Below, piece after piece: positions 53,013-61,440 of a stretch of 64,000 nucleotides of DNA. How positions within the stretch are numbered: the first letter of the stretch is position 1; every line of letters starts with the position of its first letter. Below the pieces are notes generated by a model. That model did no database searches and was not told where the DNA came from. It saw only the letters and a list, made by a program, of their open reading frames with translations. The position numbers and the translations under genes were made by a program. Source of the DNA: Phyllobacterium lublinensis (GTDB lineage: Bacteria; Pseudomonadota; Alphaproteobacteria; Rhizobiales; Rhizobiaceae); NCBI RefSeq assembly GCF_020164435.1, contig NZ_JAIUDQ010000004.1, positions 248,001 to 312,000 of the forward strand, read 5' to 3'.

Positions 53013-53807
53013 TCAGTTCGGCGACGGCTTCCATTCCCGCGCCATGCGCTGTGCCTCGGCGAGTTGGTCAGGGGTCATCCTACGGGCTGTTTGATCCCGA
53101 TAGGTAGACGCACCTCCGTTGCCCTGCGCGGCAGAAAGGTTAAACCACATGTGCGCGAGAACGTAATCCTGCGGGACGCCTTGGCCTTGAGCGTACATGA
53201 TGCCGAGGGTGTTCTGGGCGAAGGCATTGCCTTGGTCGGCAGAAAGCCGCAGCAAGTTGTTAGCTTTTAGATGGTCTTGCGCAACGCCTTTGCCCTCAAG
53301 GTACATGACGCCCAGGTTGTACTGAGAGCTGGCATGGCCCTGATCGGCAGCAAGTCGATACCAAACTATCGACTTGGAATAGTCTTGCGGGACACCTCGG
53401 CCGTTTTCGTACATCAGGGCAAGGTTGTTCTGGGCAAAGGGATAGCCTTGGTCGGCGGAAAGCTGCAGCCACTTAATAGCTTTTGAGTAGTTCCGCGGGA
53501 CGCCTTTGCCTTTTTCGTACATGACGCCCATGTTGAACTGGGCGATGGCATTGCCTTGGTCGGCAGCAAGGCGATACCACTTCAAGGCCTCTGAATAATC
53601 CTTCGGTACGCCTTTACCCTGAGAATACATGAAGCCGAGAGATGTCTGCACCTCCACGTTGCCTTGAGAGGCAACGAGGCGGAACATCTCCACCGCCTTG
53701 GCGTAGTCGCCGCTCTCATATGCTGCAGCGCCATCCTCGAGCAGCCCAGCAGCCGCCGACCCCGCTAACATGACAGCAACAACGACCCCGGCGAATAGCT
53801 TCTTCAT
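53013..53807 (-). CDS. Sel1-repeat (TPR-like) secreted protein
   Basis: 264 residues from ATG 53807, with a signal peptide (about 1-20, LFAGVVVAVMLAGSAAA). Five to six Sel1 repeats follow (about 45-225), each like ALKWYRLAADQGNAIAQFNM with the spacer GVMYEKGKGVPRNYSKA. A basic C-terminal tail ends the protein. Sel1 proteins form curved scaffolds for partner proteins. The frame stays open 45 codons upstream through a repeated 60-bp element, but the signal peptide fixes the start. Unlike the core Sel1 gene at 12404 it lacks the Pro/Ser linker, so it is not a recent copy of it. Confidence 0.85.
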   Translation of the reverse strand: MKKLFAGVVVAVMLAGSAAAGLLEDGAAAYESGDYAKAVEMFRLVASQGNVEVQTSLGFMYSQGKGVPKDYSEALKWYRLAADQGNAIAQFNMGVMYEKGKGVPRNYSKAIKWLQLSADQGYPFAQNNLALMYENGRGVPQDYSKSIVWYRLAADQGHASSQYNLGVMYLEGKGVAQDHLKANNLLRLSADQGNAFAQNTLGIMYAQGQGVPQDYVLAHMWFNLSAAQGNGGASTYRDQTARRMTPDQLAEAQRMAREWKPSPN

Positions 53808-53896
53808 TTGGATACTCTCTCGATTGCGAGAAACGTTCGCGGTCCGTTTCGCAAACGAGCGCCCAAGGCTCAACGCCCGCAAAATGAGTGTTTCAT

Positions 53897-53956
53897 TAGC
53901 AATTCGGACAACTTCGCGCTTGCGTTTGGCTGCCAATCTCATGTGTTAAGACGCCA
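53897..53956 (-). repeat. 60-bp repeat, copy 1
   Basis: Matches 55643-55702 in the same orientation at 53 of 60 positions. It lies 90 bp upstream of the Sel1-repeat gene start. On the minus strand it encodes RLAAKRKREVVRIA in one frame. Confidence 0.8.
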
Positions 53957-54040
53957 CAACTGGCGGACAGATCGTCGCCGGTCGAATAGATCAAACGGAT
54001 TGGTTCCGGAACTCGCACCGCTTTGCTACCGTTTCGGATC

Positions 54041-54352
54041 ATGGAAGATTACAGACCGTTCAAAATTGTCTCAGTCCTGCGCAATGGTAGCGCCATGGGC
54101 ATTACGTCTGCTTATGACGCTGCTGTGTACATGCTGGAGAAGTGGCCGGATGAAGATGGCCCAAAAGCCAAGCTGGCACGCCAGATCCTGTTAAACTGTC
54201 TCGCGGGTGATTGCTCGGCTGCGGTTGCTCGCGTGGCCTTCGTTGAAGCTGCAAAAGAAGCTGGCATTTTCTTTGAGACGACACCACCACCACCGCCAAC
54301 TGGAAAGATGGGTCCGCGTTGGGGAAAGCGGAAGCCGGTGCGAACATCATGA
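54041..54352 (+). CDS. DUF982 domain protein
   Basis: 103 residues from ATG 54041. RNGSAMGITSAYDAAVYMLEKWPDEDGPKAKLARQILLNCLAGDCSAAVARVAFVEAAKEAGI (about 15-77) is a full DUF982 domain, a small alpha/beta family very common in multiple copies in rhizobia. The tail is Pro-rich and basic. No function is established. It converges with the 54347 gene, overlapping by six bases. Confidence 0.8.
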   Translation: MEDYRPFKIVSVLRNGSAMGITSAYDAAVYMLEKWPDEDGPKAKLARQILLNCLAGDCSAAVARVAFVEAAKEAGIFFETTPPPPPTGKMGPRWGKRKPVRTS

Positions 54353-54784
54353 CGCTTTCAGCCTCCGCCGAGACGCTCTAACCCTACATTTCGCCGAGCA
54401 ATATTGGGCGTTCGATTTGCCAATAAACTTTGCCTCGCATTCGAAGCATGTCCGCGTCGGTACTTTTTGCCTTGCGGCTCGTGCGCTACGCTGTGTGCAC
54501 CCTGCGGAACAGAAGGGACTCCTCATTCTGGTTGAGCCGTTCATTGTCAAACCGCATGCTTTGCAAGTGCGCGTCGTGGTGGTGCGGGCGGCTTCAGCCT
54601 CTGTGAGACATGCCGAACAAACCGGTACAATTTGAGTAGCATGAGTAGAGACCATAAAGGCCGACTCCAATGCAATTGTGCAACGGGAACAATGGCCCCT
54701 GCGTAAGCGCATTGGGGGCATTTGTTTATCGAATATGATTATTGGTTTTGCCACGGTCATTTCAGTGAATCTAACAGAATGCAT
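54347..54784 (-). CDS. Cysteine-rich putative zinc-binding protein
   Basis: 145 residues with at least four CxxC-type knuckles: HCSRC near 31-35, VCSACL near 55-60, TCKACG near 73-78, FCSAGC near 91-96, TCFECE near 112-117 and YCSAKC near 128-133, ending in a run of Arg/Lys (RVRASRRRLKAS). The pattern FCSxxC and YCSxxCR resembles treble-clef zinc fingers that bind nucleic acid. No good ribosome site precedes the ATG, and starts at residues 9, 22 or 25 are possible. Function unknown. Confidence 0.55.
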   Translation of the reverse strand: MHSVRFTEMTVAKPIIIFDKQMPPMRLRRGHCSRCTIALESAFMVSTHATQIVPVCSACLTEAEAARTTTTRTCKACGLTMNGSTRMRSPFCSAGCTQRSARAARQKVPTRTCFECEAKFIGKSNAQYCSAKCRVRASRRRLKAS

Positions 54785-54800
54785 TAGGTGGGCAGCGTCA

Positions 54801-54983
54801 CTAATTGGACGTTAAACGCCGCTGCTCCTCTTCCCATTGCTTCATCAGCTTGCGCTGGTTGTTTTGTATGATCAACGCCATAATCCCGAACGGTACAAAG
54901 ATGATCGTCCAGATCACAACACAACCCGTCGAGATGGGTTCTTTTGGTTTAGCGATCATAGATAGCTCGGCATTCCGTTTCAC
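54801..54983 (-). CDS. Small membrane protein
   Basis: About 60 residues (GTG start; an ATG at 54959 would remove eight). One membrane helix GCVVIWTIIFVPFGIMALII (about 20-39) is followed by a charged helix NNQRKLMKQWEEEQRRL. The layout resembles small membrane-anchored regulators but no family is recognised. Confidence 0.45.
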   Translation of the reverse strand: MKRNAELSMIAKPKEPISTGCVVIWTIIFVPFGIMALIIQNNQRKLMKQWEEEQRRLTSN

Positions 54984-55017
54984 TTCATTCGTCTTTCGTT
55001 GCGGCCGAGGAGGGATT

Positions 55018-55524
55018 TTACTTCAAGCAGTCCAGTAGGGCTTTGCCGGCGGCAGTGGAGCCAGTTGCTGTGCCAATGAAAGGCTTGGTGGAAATGCCGT
55101 CCTTCACGGCAACCTGTTTCTTCGCGCTTGCGAATGCATGAACAAAAGCTTTGGCATCATCACCAGTTAGAACTGTCTCGGCTATTGCAAGGTTGTCACC
55201 AACGCTACCAGTTTTGCCAACCGCATCGATTTCCAGTTTCTTTGAATCGATAGCGAATTTCATTTCCGGATCGAAACCTACCATCCTGATATCGTACACA
55301 AAGCCTGGGATCACTCGTACGGTCAGCTCTTTCGTTGCGCTATCGCACAATATTGCCGCGCCGCTACGCAAGCTGGACATGTAGGATACGGTGACATTGT
55401 TACCACCGCTGAAAGGGTCCGCTTCAACGTCTGCGCTCCAGGAACCGAAACCAGCATGAGCAGTGTCCATGAATACGCCAGCAACAAGAAACGAAGTTGC
55501 GATTCGGATAGCTACATTTTTCAT
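55018..55524 (-). CDS. Hypothetical secreted protein
   Basis: 168 residues with a signal peptide (about 1-24, cleavage after DTAHA). The mature part has two cysteines (LCDSAT near 60 and LLDCLK at the end) likely joined in the periplasm, and beta-rich stretches such as KELTVRVIPGFVYDIRMVG. No family recognised. A copy of the 60-bp repeat lies about 120 bp upstream. The gene is followed after 34 bp by the small membrane protein gene on the same strand. Confidence 0.65.
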   Translation of the reverse strand: MKNVAIRIATSFLVAGVFMDTAHAGFGSWSADVEADPFSGGNNVTVSYMSSLRSGAAILCDSATKELTVRVIPGFVYDIRMVGFDPEMKFAIDSKKLEIDAVGKTGSVGDNLAIAETVLTGDDAKAFVHAFASAKKQVAVKDGISTKPFIGTATGSTAAGKALLDCLK

Positions 55525-55642
55525 TGGTCTACCCTTTCAGACCGAGTGATCTGCCTCATAAGTTCATAGTAAAAAAGACAACCAGCCATTTGGGCTTTTA
55601 CTCAGTCTGCTTTGCAGCTGTTCTTTGCCTACCGCGACGTTC

Positions 55643-55702
55643 TAGCAATTCGGACAAATTCCCGCTTGCGTTTAGCTGCCAATCTTATGTGCGGAGACGC
55701 CA
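55643..55702 (-). repeat. 60-bp repeat, copy 2
   Basis: Matches 53897-53956 at 53 of 60 positions. It lies 119 bp upstream of the secreted protein gene at 55018-55524. On the minus strand it encodes RLAAKRKREFVRIA, close to copy 1. Confidence 0.8.
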
Positions 55703-55732
55703 TTGGATTGGTCATTGGACCCGCCATGAATC

Positions 55733-55860
55733 AAAAAACCGCCGCTGAGGGGCGGCGGCGGGTGTGGGAGGTTTAGGCTTGGTCGGGGTGGTCAATGCCA
55801 GTTACCAAGTTACGCCCCGCTATCATGCTTCACAATCGGGAATTCCCTGAACACCACAGG
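55733..55860 (-). ncRNA. Candidate minus-strand small RNA with terminator
   Basis: The minus strand has a perfect stem CCGCCGC/GCGGCGG (55739-55758, loop CCCTCA) followed by TTTTTT (55733-55738), a strong terminator with no gene ending near it: the closest upstream minus-strand gene stops 400 bp away. Just before the stem is ACCTCCCACACC, a CU-rich anti-ribosome-site motif common in regulatory RNAs. The 5' end is unknown; 55860 is a guess. Confidence 0.45.
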
Positions 55861-56000
55861 GGGTTGCCCTTTATTGCGGGCGGCAAACTGGAACGTTTTT
55901 CATAATCGCAAGTTTATAGCGCGTTGGAGTCCATCCCCCGACAGAGGCCTGATGAGAAGCCACCCCGTTTCAACGCATCAGGCCTCACTCATCCCTGAGC

Positions 56001-56019
56001 TTAATCATTTATTAACCAT
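56001..56019 (+). promoter_or_regulatory. CtrA box ahead of a candidate small RNA
   Basis: TTAA-TCATTTA-TTAACCAT: a perfect TTAA-N7-TTAA whose right half also matches the short CtrA form TTAACCAT. No protein gene starts downstream on the plus strand; a terminator follows about 60 bp later. The spacer 55525-56160 otherwise holds only the repeat and RNA candidates. Confidence 0.6.
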
Positions 56020-56029
56020 GCGAGAGCAG

Positions 56030-56116
56030 CCTTTTGTCGCTGACCCATCCCCAAGTCCTCAGATACTGGTCAGTACACCCGATCGCTGCACCCCAATCAG
56101 CGGTCGGGTTTTTTGC
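56030..56116 (+). ncRNA. Candidate small RNA behind a CtrA box
   Basis: The stretch ends in a 12-bp stem (ACCCGATCGCTG with CAGCGGTCGGGT, one G-U pair, 56077-56109) followed by TTTTTG, a strong terminator. It begins shortly after the CtrA box at 56001. No frame in it has a start and ribosome site. Length would be about 80-90 nt; the exact 5' end is not visible. Confidence 0.5.
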
Positions 56117-56160
56117 TTTTGGACTAGCAGACCAATTTCGCGACTTTCGCAAAAGTGTTT

Positions 56161-56631
56161 TTAACAATCAGAAGGGATGACGAGGAAGGACTTGAAATTA
56201 CCGTGGAGCATGTAGCGATATTCGACCGCCTGAATGTCTTTGTTAATGAAAGACGCGCGCCATGAATTGCAGATGCCAGCAATGCTTTCTGATTTTATCA
56301 TCGAAACGTCGGCATCGGCAGGCACTTCGTCACTTAGAGTATAGTGGTAAACGAAGGTTCCATTGGAATAGGACGTTCTATCCAGCCGGGTAGCCTCGTC
56401 TAACTGTTTAGGCAAATCCTTATTCGCCACATCAACGGCATGAGCCATTAGGACAGGCGGCAGAACAAAAAATTTGGTAATTTGTGGCGAAGCTACAAGT
56501 GCCGCCACGACTAAGATATTTCTTATCTTCGGAGATTTGAATAGTCCGCCAATGAGTGCACCGATGGCACCCATTACTGCTCCAACTATGCCGTATATTA
56601 TAAATGCCGGCCACTCACCCAAAAATCCCAT
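56161..56631 (-). CDS. Membrane-anchored hypothetical protein
   Basis: 156 residues from ATG 56631, with GGGGGGAAA directly upstream. Two hydrophobic segments (about 8-30, FIIYGIVGAVMGAIGALIGGLF; and about 37-60, ILVVAALVASPQITKFFVLPPV) are followed by a soluble domain with TSYSNGTFVYHYTLSDEVPAD and a closing VIPSDC, resembling proteins that store a folded domain outside the membrane. No family recognised. Confidence 0.6.
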   Translation of the reverse strand: MGFLGEWPAFIIYGIVGAVMGAIGALIGGLFKSPKIRNILVVAALVASPQITKFFVLPPVLMAHAVDVANKDLPKQLDEATRLDRTSYSNGTFVYHYTLSDEVPADADVSMIKSESIAGICNSWRASFINKDIQAVEYRYMLHGNFKSFLVIPSDC

Positions 56632-56869
56632 ATTTCCCCCCACTGCATTCTTTAGCCACGGCCCAATAACCATGTCGAGTGCGCGTTATGCAAGTGGATC
56701 AGTGGGCTCAAAAGTCTGCCTTTTAGGATTGGACGCGCCTTCACGTGTTTCCCCCTGCGCTCGTTCCCTAAGGATCGAAATCGCGAGCAGGTAACATTTG
56801 TGGCCGTTGTTTCTCCAGTCATAATCTGGATCGTCATCCTGCAGCGCCTATTTCACGAGCGCGGCAAGA

Positions 56870-57082
56870 TCAGTCATCGCGCTGCAACCAAACCCATTTC
56901 GCTGCTGCGCCATCATCGGTCTGGCACGGCAAATATATCATGATGCCGGGGTCGATGGGCTCTAGGGCCGTCCGCTCTAGATCCAGATGGGTAATCGGGA
57001 CCGTGAAGCAATCATCATAATCAGCCGCGATCGCTGGTGTGGTCAGCATGCCGACCATGAGTATCAATGCAAGCTTGCTCAT
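56870..57082 (-). CDS. Small secreted protein
   Basis: 70 residues from ATG 57082 with GGGGTG upstream and a signal peptide (about 1-20, LALILMVGMLTTPAIAA). The 50-residue mature part has two cysteines (DDCFTV, LPCQTD) and ends WVWLQRDD. It overlaps the 57079 gene by four bases (ATGA), so it is the last gene of the phage-like operon. Function unknown; exported phage morons are often of this kind. Confidence 0.6.
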   Translation of the reverse strand: MSKLALILMVGMLTTPAIAADYDDCFTVPITHLDLERTALEPIDPGIMIYLPCQTDDGAAAKWVWLQRDD

Positions 57083-57363
57083 TTTACACCCCGTGTTGGA
57101 AAGCGGCCCCTTATGAGCCAATGGCGTTGAAATACGTTCTCATTCAGCCCCTGACGCTTCTCCCTCGCAGGTTGGTCCCGCGCTATCTGCTCCATCTCCG
57201 ATATGAGTTCGTCCCATGTGATGCGCGTCTCGCCCGGCTTCCGCTTCCTGAACAGCCAATGCCAGAACACCATGCCATTGAAGAGAAAAAATCCGATGGT
57301 CAGCGGAACCAAGAGGATTGCTGCCAGGGCACTTATGATAAGACCGTTGATCAAGACAATCAT
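57079..57363 (-). CDS. Small membrane protein of the phage operon
   Basis: 94 residues. One long hydrophobic segment (about 3-36, LINGLIISALAAILLVPLTIGFFLFNG) is followed by a basic RKRKPGE and a helical ITWDELISEMEQIARDQ. GGAGGCAGG precedes the ATG, and the gene overlaps the virion protein gene upstream by four bases. Position after virion genes and the single membrane helix would fit a lysis accessory protein, but there is no specific motif. Confidence 0.55.
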   Translation of the reverse strand: MIVLINGLIISALAAILLVPLTIGFFLFNGMVFWHWLFRKRKPGETRITWDELISEMEQIARDQPAREKRQGLNENVFQRHWLIRGRFPTRGVK

Positions 57364-59126
57364 TTACCTGCCTCCTGCTGCTTCGCCATGTTTGCGATTA
57401 TGGCCTGGACCACGGCTGAATAACCGGGACTGTTCAGCCCGCTTACTGAGACCTTTTGATTGGCGAGGTAAGCCCGAATGGATTTGGACATCAATGCACT
57501 GCCGGCAGCCCTGCCAACAGCAGGCACGCCAACGCCGATGGCAGTACTTAGCCCCGGAGTTCCAGTCAGAATATCGATAGCAAGACCTGCACCACCGCCA
57601 CCGACCATCCGCCCGCCGACGGTGTTCAGGACTGAGCCGCTTTCAGGTATTTTTGCCATCGTACCTTCACCAGCGCGCGCCAGGTCAGCAAAGTCGCCCT
57701 GACCCCGGGCAAATGCACGACGACCCTGCGCTACCACAGCGCCTCGAAGTTGAGCGGGTGATATGATGCCGAGCCTAGCGTTCTCACCCGCGCCCGTAAC
57801 TGCTTTCTCGACTACTAGAAGGTTGCGGTATGCATTACGCGTTTCTTTCCAAGCGCCGAGGTCGGCGGGGTTAGTCGCTGCGATACTGCGTTCCATGGCG
57901 TCATCGAGACTATCGCGGATACCCCGCCACGCTTCGAGTTCTTCACCTGTGGCAGACTTCAGCTTCTCACCAATTGACGATGCAAGTTGTTTATATTTTG
58001 CACCTGAGATTGGGCCATTCGCAATGTCGGCAGTAATATCGGCGACGGTGTTCGGGATTGCTGGAATACGAGCCGTTGGGTTTGTATTGTCCACGTAGGA
58101 ACGGAGCGTATCGCCGATCTCCTTACTTAGCGTCTCGTCAGGGATTACACTGTTCCGTGACGCCAGATCATCAAACCGAGCACCAATCCGCGCACCAGCT
58201 TCCTGCACTGCTTCAGGTGTTGCGCGCGTTGCAGTTGATCCGATGCGCTTCATGATCGCGCCCGTGAACTGCTCGCCCTGACGTTCTGCAAAATTTTGCG
58301 CAGATCCACCACCTAGCTGGGCCTCGGTTGTTCGGAGGGCTTTACTACCGGTCTGTTGCCCAGCCGTAAGGTCGATGCCTTCCCGCTTCATCACATCATT
58401 CAAAGCGCCACGCTCTGCAGAGATTGCACCGCCCATGGGAGAGATGATTTTGTTGATAGCAGCAGGAGCCAGCGGAGCCGCGAGTGCCGCCACGATACGC
58501 GCTACCGGTTCGGCAGCGGGGAATACTTTCTTGGCTACCTGACCAGCGCCCTCGGATGCAGCACCTGGAAGGATGCCGTACTTGAGGATGTTGGTAGGAG
58601 TGACGCCACCGAATGCAGCGGCAGCGGGAACGAAGCTTGTAGCCGTCTTGGCGTATTCGCCAGCGGTGGTTTTGGGAACGTAGTTATTCACCCCGGTCAC
58701 GTCCGTAACGCCCGCGTTAATGTCGGCCGTCGTAGGAGAGGCAAGAGGGGTAGGCTCGTCGCTGCCGGTGATCAAGTCGTATGCCTTGCGGATTGTGTAC
58801 GTCGGCAAACCGCTCACAACATCAGCGCCATACTTGGCGCTTTCGCCCGCCTCGCGTGCCTGATCTGGCGTGCCACCGACTTTACCGACCATCCACTCGG
58901 CTAACCCGCCCAGCGTATTGGGAATATCGCCGAACTGTCCGGCAATGCCTTCGGTGCCTTCGCGCAAACCCTGGGCGCTGGATTTAACCACATCACCGGC
59001 AACGGATGGTTGCTGCTGGCTACCGGCACGCTCCTGAATAAACTTAATGGAATTATCCAGTTCAGTTTGGTTGGCCGCTTCAATCGGGTATGTCTTGCCG
59101 TTAAATTCGTACTGAAACGCACCCAT
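57360..59126 (-). CDS. Phage virion/DNA-injection-like protein
   Basis: 588 residues. The N terminus AFQYEFNGKTYPIEAANQTELDNSIKFIQ is a small module seen at the start of many phage internal or tail proteins. The rest is Ala/Gly-rich and helical, with amphipathic segments (PAAAAFGGVTPTNILKYGILPGAASEGAGQVAKKVFP, about 170-206, and GRMVGGGGAGLAIDILTGTPGLSTAIGVGVPAVGRAAGSALM near 510-550) suited to membrane insertion. This layout is that of podovirus-type ejection proteins. It directly follows the lysozyme-domain protein gene with no gap. Assignment is by composition and context. Confidence 0.65.
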   Translation of the reverse strand: MGAFQYEFNGKTYPIEAANQTELDNSIKFIQERAGSQQQPSVAGDVVKSSAQGLREGTEGIAGQFGDIPNTLGGLAEWMVGKVGGTPDQAREAGESAKYGADVVSGLPTYTIRKAYDLITGSDEPTPLASPTTADINAGVTDVTGVNNYVPKTTAGEYAKTATSFVPAAAAFGGVTPTNILKYGILPGAASEGAGQVAKKVFPAAEPVARIVAALAAPLAPAAINKIISPMGGAISAERGALNDVMKREGIDLTAGQQTGSKALRTTEAQLGGGSAQNFAERQGEQFTGAIMKRIGSTATRATPEAVQEAGARIGARFDDLASRNSVIPDETLSKEIGDTLRSYVDNTNPTARIPAIPNTVADITADIANGPISGAKYKQLASSIGEKLKSATGEELEAWRGIRDSLDDAMERSIAATNPADLGAWKETRNAYRNLLVVEKAVTGAGENARLGIISPAQLRGAVVAQGRRAFARGQGDFADLARAGEGTMAKIPESGSVLNTVGGRMVGGGGAGLAIDILTGTPGLSTAIGVGVPAVGRAAGSALMSKSIRAYLANQKVSVSGLNSPGYSAVVQAIIANMAKQQEAGK

Positions 59127-61430
59127 TTAAAACGCTCCTTTCACGCGCCCGCCGCCCGGAACATCCATCCAACCGTCAGAATTGCCGCCTGTCGCATCAG
59201 AAGGCGCAGTCGTTCCCTTCCTCTCTTCCTCCGAGAACAGCGGGTTTTTGTCGGCCCATGCGCCAAGCTCGTCATAGAAATTCAGGTCTAGACGGTTGTC
59301 ATGTGCCTTTGCATAAGCACGCGCCAGCTCAGCAACCTTAATTTTACGCTGGTTGATCCGTCGCGTAATATCGATAATCTTCCGATTACCTTCCTTGGTG
59401 TTGCTGATAGTCGGAACCTGACCCTCAATATAGTCGCGATCGGCATTGGAAACGCCTGTACCCAGAGAGCCGCCCATATTATCGAGTACGGCTTTCTTCG
59501 ACAAAGCATTGAATGCTTCGGTGCTTGCAACACTGTCTGGGTTAATCCCCAAAGTTACAGCAAATCGCTTCAGGTTAGCCACAGTCTGAGCGCCGGACCC
59601 GCTGTAAAAGTTCGGATCTTCCATTTCCTTTTCCATGGCGTTCAACGATGAAATAGTGCTACGCGCGGTTTTTTCCTCGCCCATGAAAGTCAGAAGGTCT
59701 TTTCCCAGCCCTTCGCCTATCGTTTGGTCTTGCTTTTTTTCACCTTCAATAGTCACGCTATTATTTGCAGCACCGGCTTTACGCTTTTCAATCAACCAAT
59801 CATTGAACGGGCGGGTTTCACCTTGGCCTCTCGCATACTCATATTCCGTGATGTCCGAAGTCGTTGGCGGGGCCTTTAGCTTTTCAATTTCAAGATTGCC
59901 CTTTTCGAGGTCCTGTCGATATTTCGGATCGGCTTCCTTTTGTGCGCGTTCGTAGGCCTGGCGTTCCAACCATTGCTCCTGCTCCTGCTGAGCCTTCAAC
60001 TCTGCAACGCGCTGCTGATAGATTGCCGAGGCAACAGCCTTGGTGCGGTCATTCGCACGTGGGTCGCTGGCTATCCTGACCAGATCAGCGAGCGATGGGC
60101 CGTTATTTGCCCTATTCTGACTCGCTGGAGCGTTTTCTGGTGATGCGGGGTGCGGACCGCTAGCCGGAGAAGAAATCGCGCTGGTGGAGTCCTGTGGGGG
60201 CGTAGGCACGCCATCCACACTAGGTGCAGGGGGAAACACGCCTTGCAGTTCAGTTGCAGTCGGCTGCACAGTCTCAGCCATTCCAGCTACTATCTGATCG
60301 TTAGGATCAGCCATAGTGCGGATAGGCAGTGCTTGAGCGACACGAGCAACACTGGCAGGAACCGTGCTAGGCCGAATAGCGGAAACAACAGGGTTAGGCT
60401 GGCCGTTAGGGGCCACGAACGGAACGCCGGCCGCACTCGACAACGTTGGTTGATCGGTCACGTCCAAGACTGGTGTACCACCCGTTCCAACAGAAACACC
60501 ATTCACATCGGCAACAGGCCTTGCGTCAGGCTGCGGTGCGATGTCGGGTAGCTGATCCATTCCCGCACTCGGATCAATCGACGCGACCTGAACACCACCA
60601 GCGGCAGGAACTGAGGCAGACGAACCAGCAAACTTTGGAACGTACATGCGCGCCGTATCAATGCGTCGCGAAGCCTCCCCACCGGGGCGATTGTATCCGG
60701 CAAACCGCCACGCATTATTCATGATGGTCTGGGCTTCTTCGACTGACTTTGCCGCCTGGAGCTTGGCGATCAACGAAGGGTCCTCATTGATGAAAAATTT
60801 CGCCTGCAGGGTCGGATCCGGTCGATTGGGATCACCACCATTGTCGGCGACAAACTTTTTCATGGCCTCGTAGCGCGGACCGTTCCACGACATGACGCCG
60901 CCTGCAGTTAATTGACGGCCACTCTCGGAAGGGTCCGCCCAATTACCGTATGCATTACGGGCCGAATAGCCGCTCTCGTGTTTGCCTGTCGATGCAACTG
61001 CCGCCAAGCCGTACGGATTGGTCAGGCCGGAATTCTTCACCGTGTCGATGAACGCAGTATAGACCCCTTCATCACTGGGGTTGGTACTGCTGCCACGCGG
61101 TCCCGATGACGCAGTGGGGGTGGTGGTGTCTGATACAGTGTACCGTCCATCATCACCACCGATCGCGGGCGACGGTCCGGTGAGCGTCGAGAGTAGGTCA
61201 TCGTTGTAGGTGTCATTCGCCGCTGCCTGTTTATCCAGTTGTCCGCGACGGAAGGCGCCGGCTATTGCATCGGCTACGCGGGCAGCTCCTTGGCTCCAGT
61301 GGCCCACGGGGGATGTATCGATGCCCTGTAACTGTTTGCGCAGTTCAAGTGCGCGTGCAGTCTTGAGTTCCTCCTCGGTTAGTAGAGTGCCGCCTGGACC
61401 ATTGAATACGGCCGGTAAAGGTAGGGCCAT
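59127..61430 (-). CDS. Phage internal virion protein with lysozyme domain
   Basis: 767 residues. A region around 130-250 reads NPYGLAAVASTGKHESGYSARNAYGNW, then QLTAGGVMSWNGPRYEAMKKFV and AQTIMNNAWRFAGYNRPGG; this is the phage tail/virion lysozyme fold, with the Glu in KHESG as likely catalyst. Long Pro/Ser/Ala-rich linkers follow (about 270-460), then a Gln/Glu/Lys-rich coiled coil (about 465-530) and a helical C terminus. It should be carried in the particle and open the wall during DNA entry. AGGAG precedes the ATG. It follows the small-terminase-like gene by ten bases. Confidence 0.75.
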   Translation of the reverse strand: MALPLPAVFNGPGGTLLTEEELKTARALELRKQLQGIDTSPVGHWSQGAARVADAIAGAFRRGQLDKQAAANDTYNDDLLSTLTGPSPAIGGDDGRYTVSDTTTPTASSGPRGSSTNPSDEGVYTAFIDTVKNSGLTNPYGLAAVASTGKHESGYSARNAYGNWADPSESGRQLTAGGVMSWNGPRYEAMKKFVADNGGDPNRPDPTLQAKFFINEDPSLIAKLQAAKSVEEAQTIMNNAWRFAGYNRPGGEASRRIDTARMYVPKFAGSSASVPAAGGVQVASIDPSAGMDQLPDIAPQPDARPVADVNGVSVGTGGTPVLDVTDQPTLSSAAGVPFVAPNGQPNPVVSAIRPSTVPASVARVAQALPIRTMADPNDQIVAGMAETVQPTATELQGVFPPAPSVDGVPTPPQDSTSAISSPASGPHPASPENAPASQNRANNGPSLADLVRIASDPRANDRTKAVASAIYQQRVAELKAQQEQEQWLERQAYERAQKEADPKYRQDLEKGNLEIEKLKAPPTTSDITEYEYARGQGETRPFNDWLIEKRKAGAANNSVTIEGEKKQDQTIGEGLGKDLLTFMGEEKTARSTISSLNAMEKEMEDPNFYSGSGAQTVANLKRFAVTLGINPDSVASTEAFNALSKKAVLDNMGGSLGTGVSNADRDYIEGQVPTISNTKEGNRKIIDITRRINQRKIKVAELARAYAKAHDNRLDLNFYDELGAWADKNPLFSEEERKGTTAPSDATGGNSDGWMDVPGGGRVKGAF

Positions 61431-61440
61431 CGTTAAACTC

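Noticed and set aside
55874..56164. 96-codon plus-strand open frame over the candidate small RNA
   Set aside because: No ribosome site, low-complexity Pro/Ser content, and it runs through the CtrA box and an intrinsic terminator.
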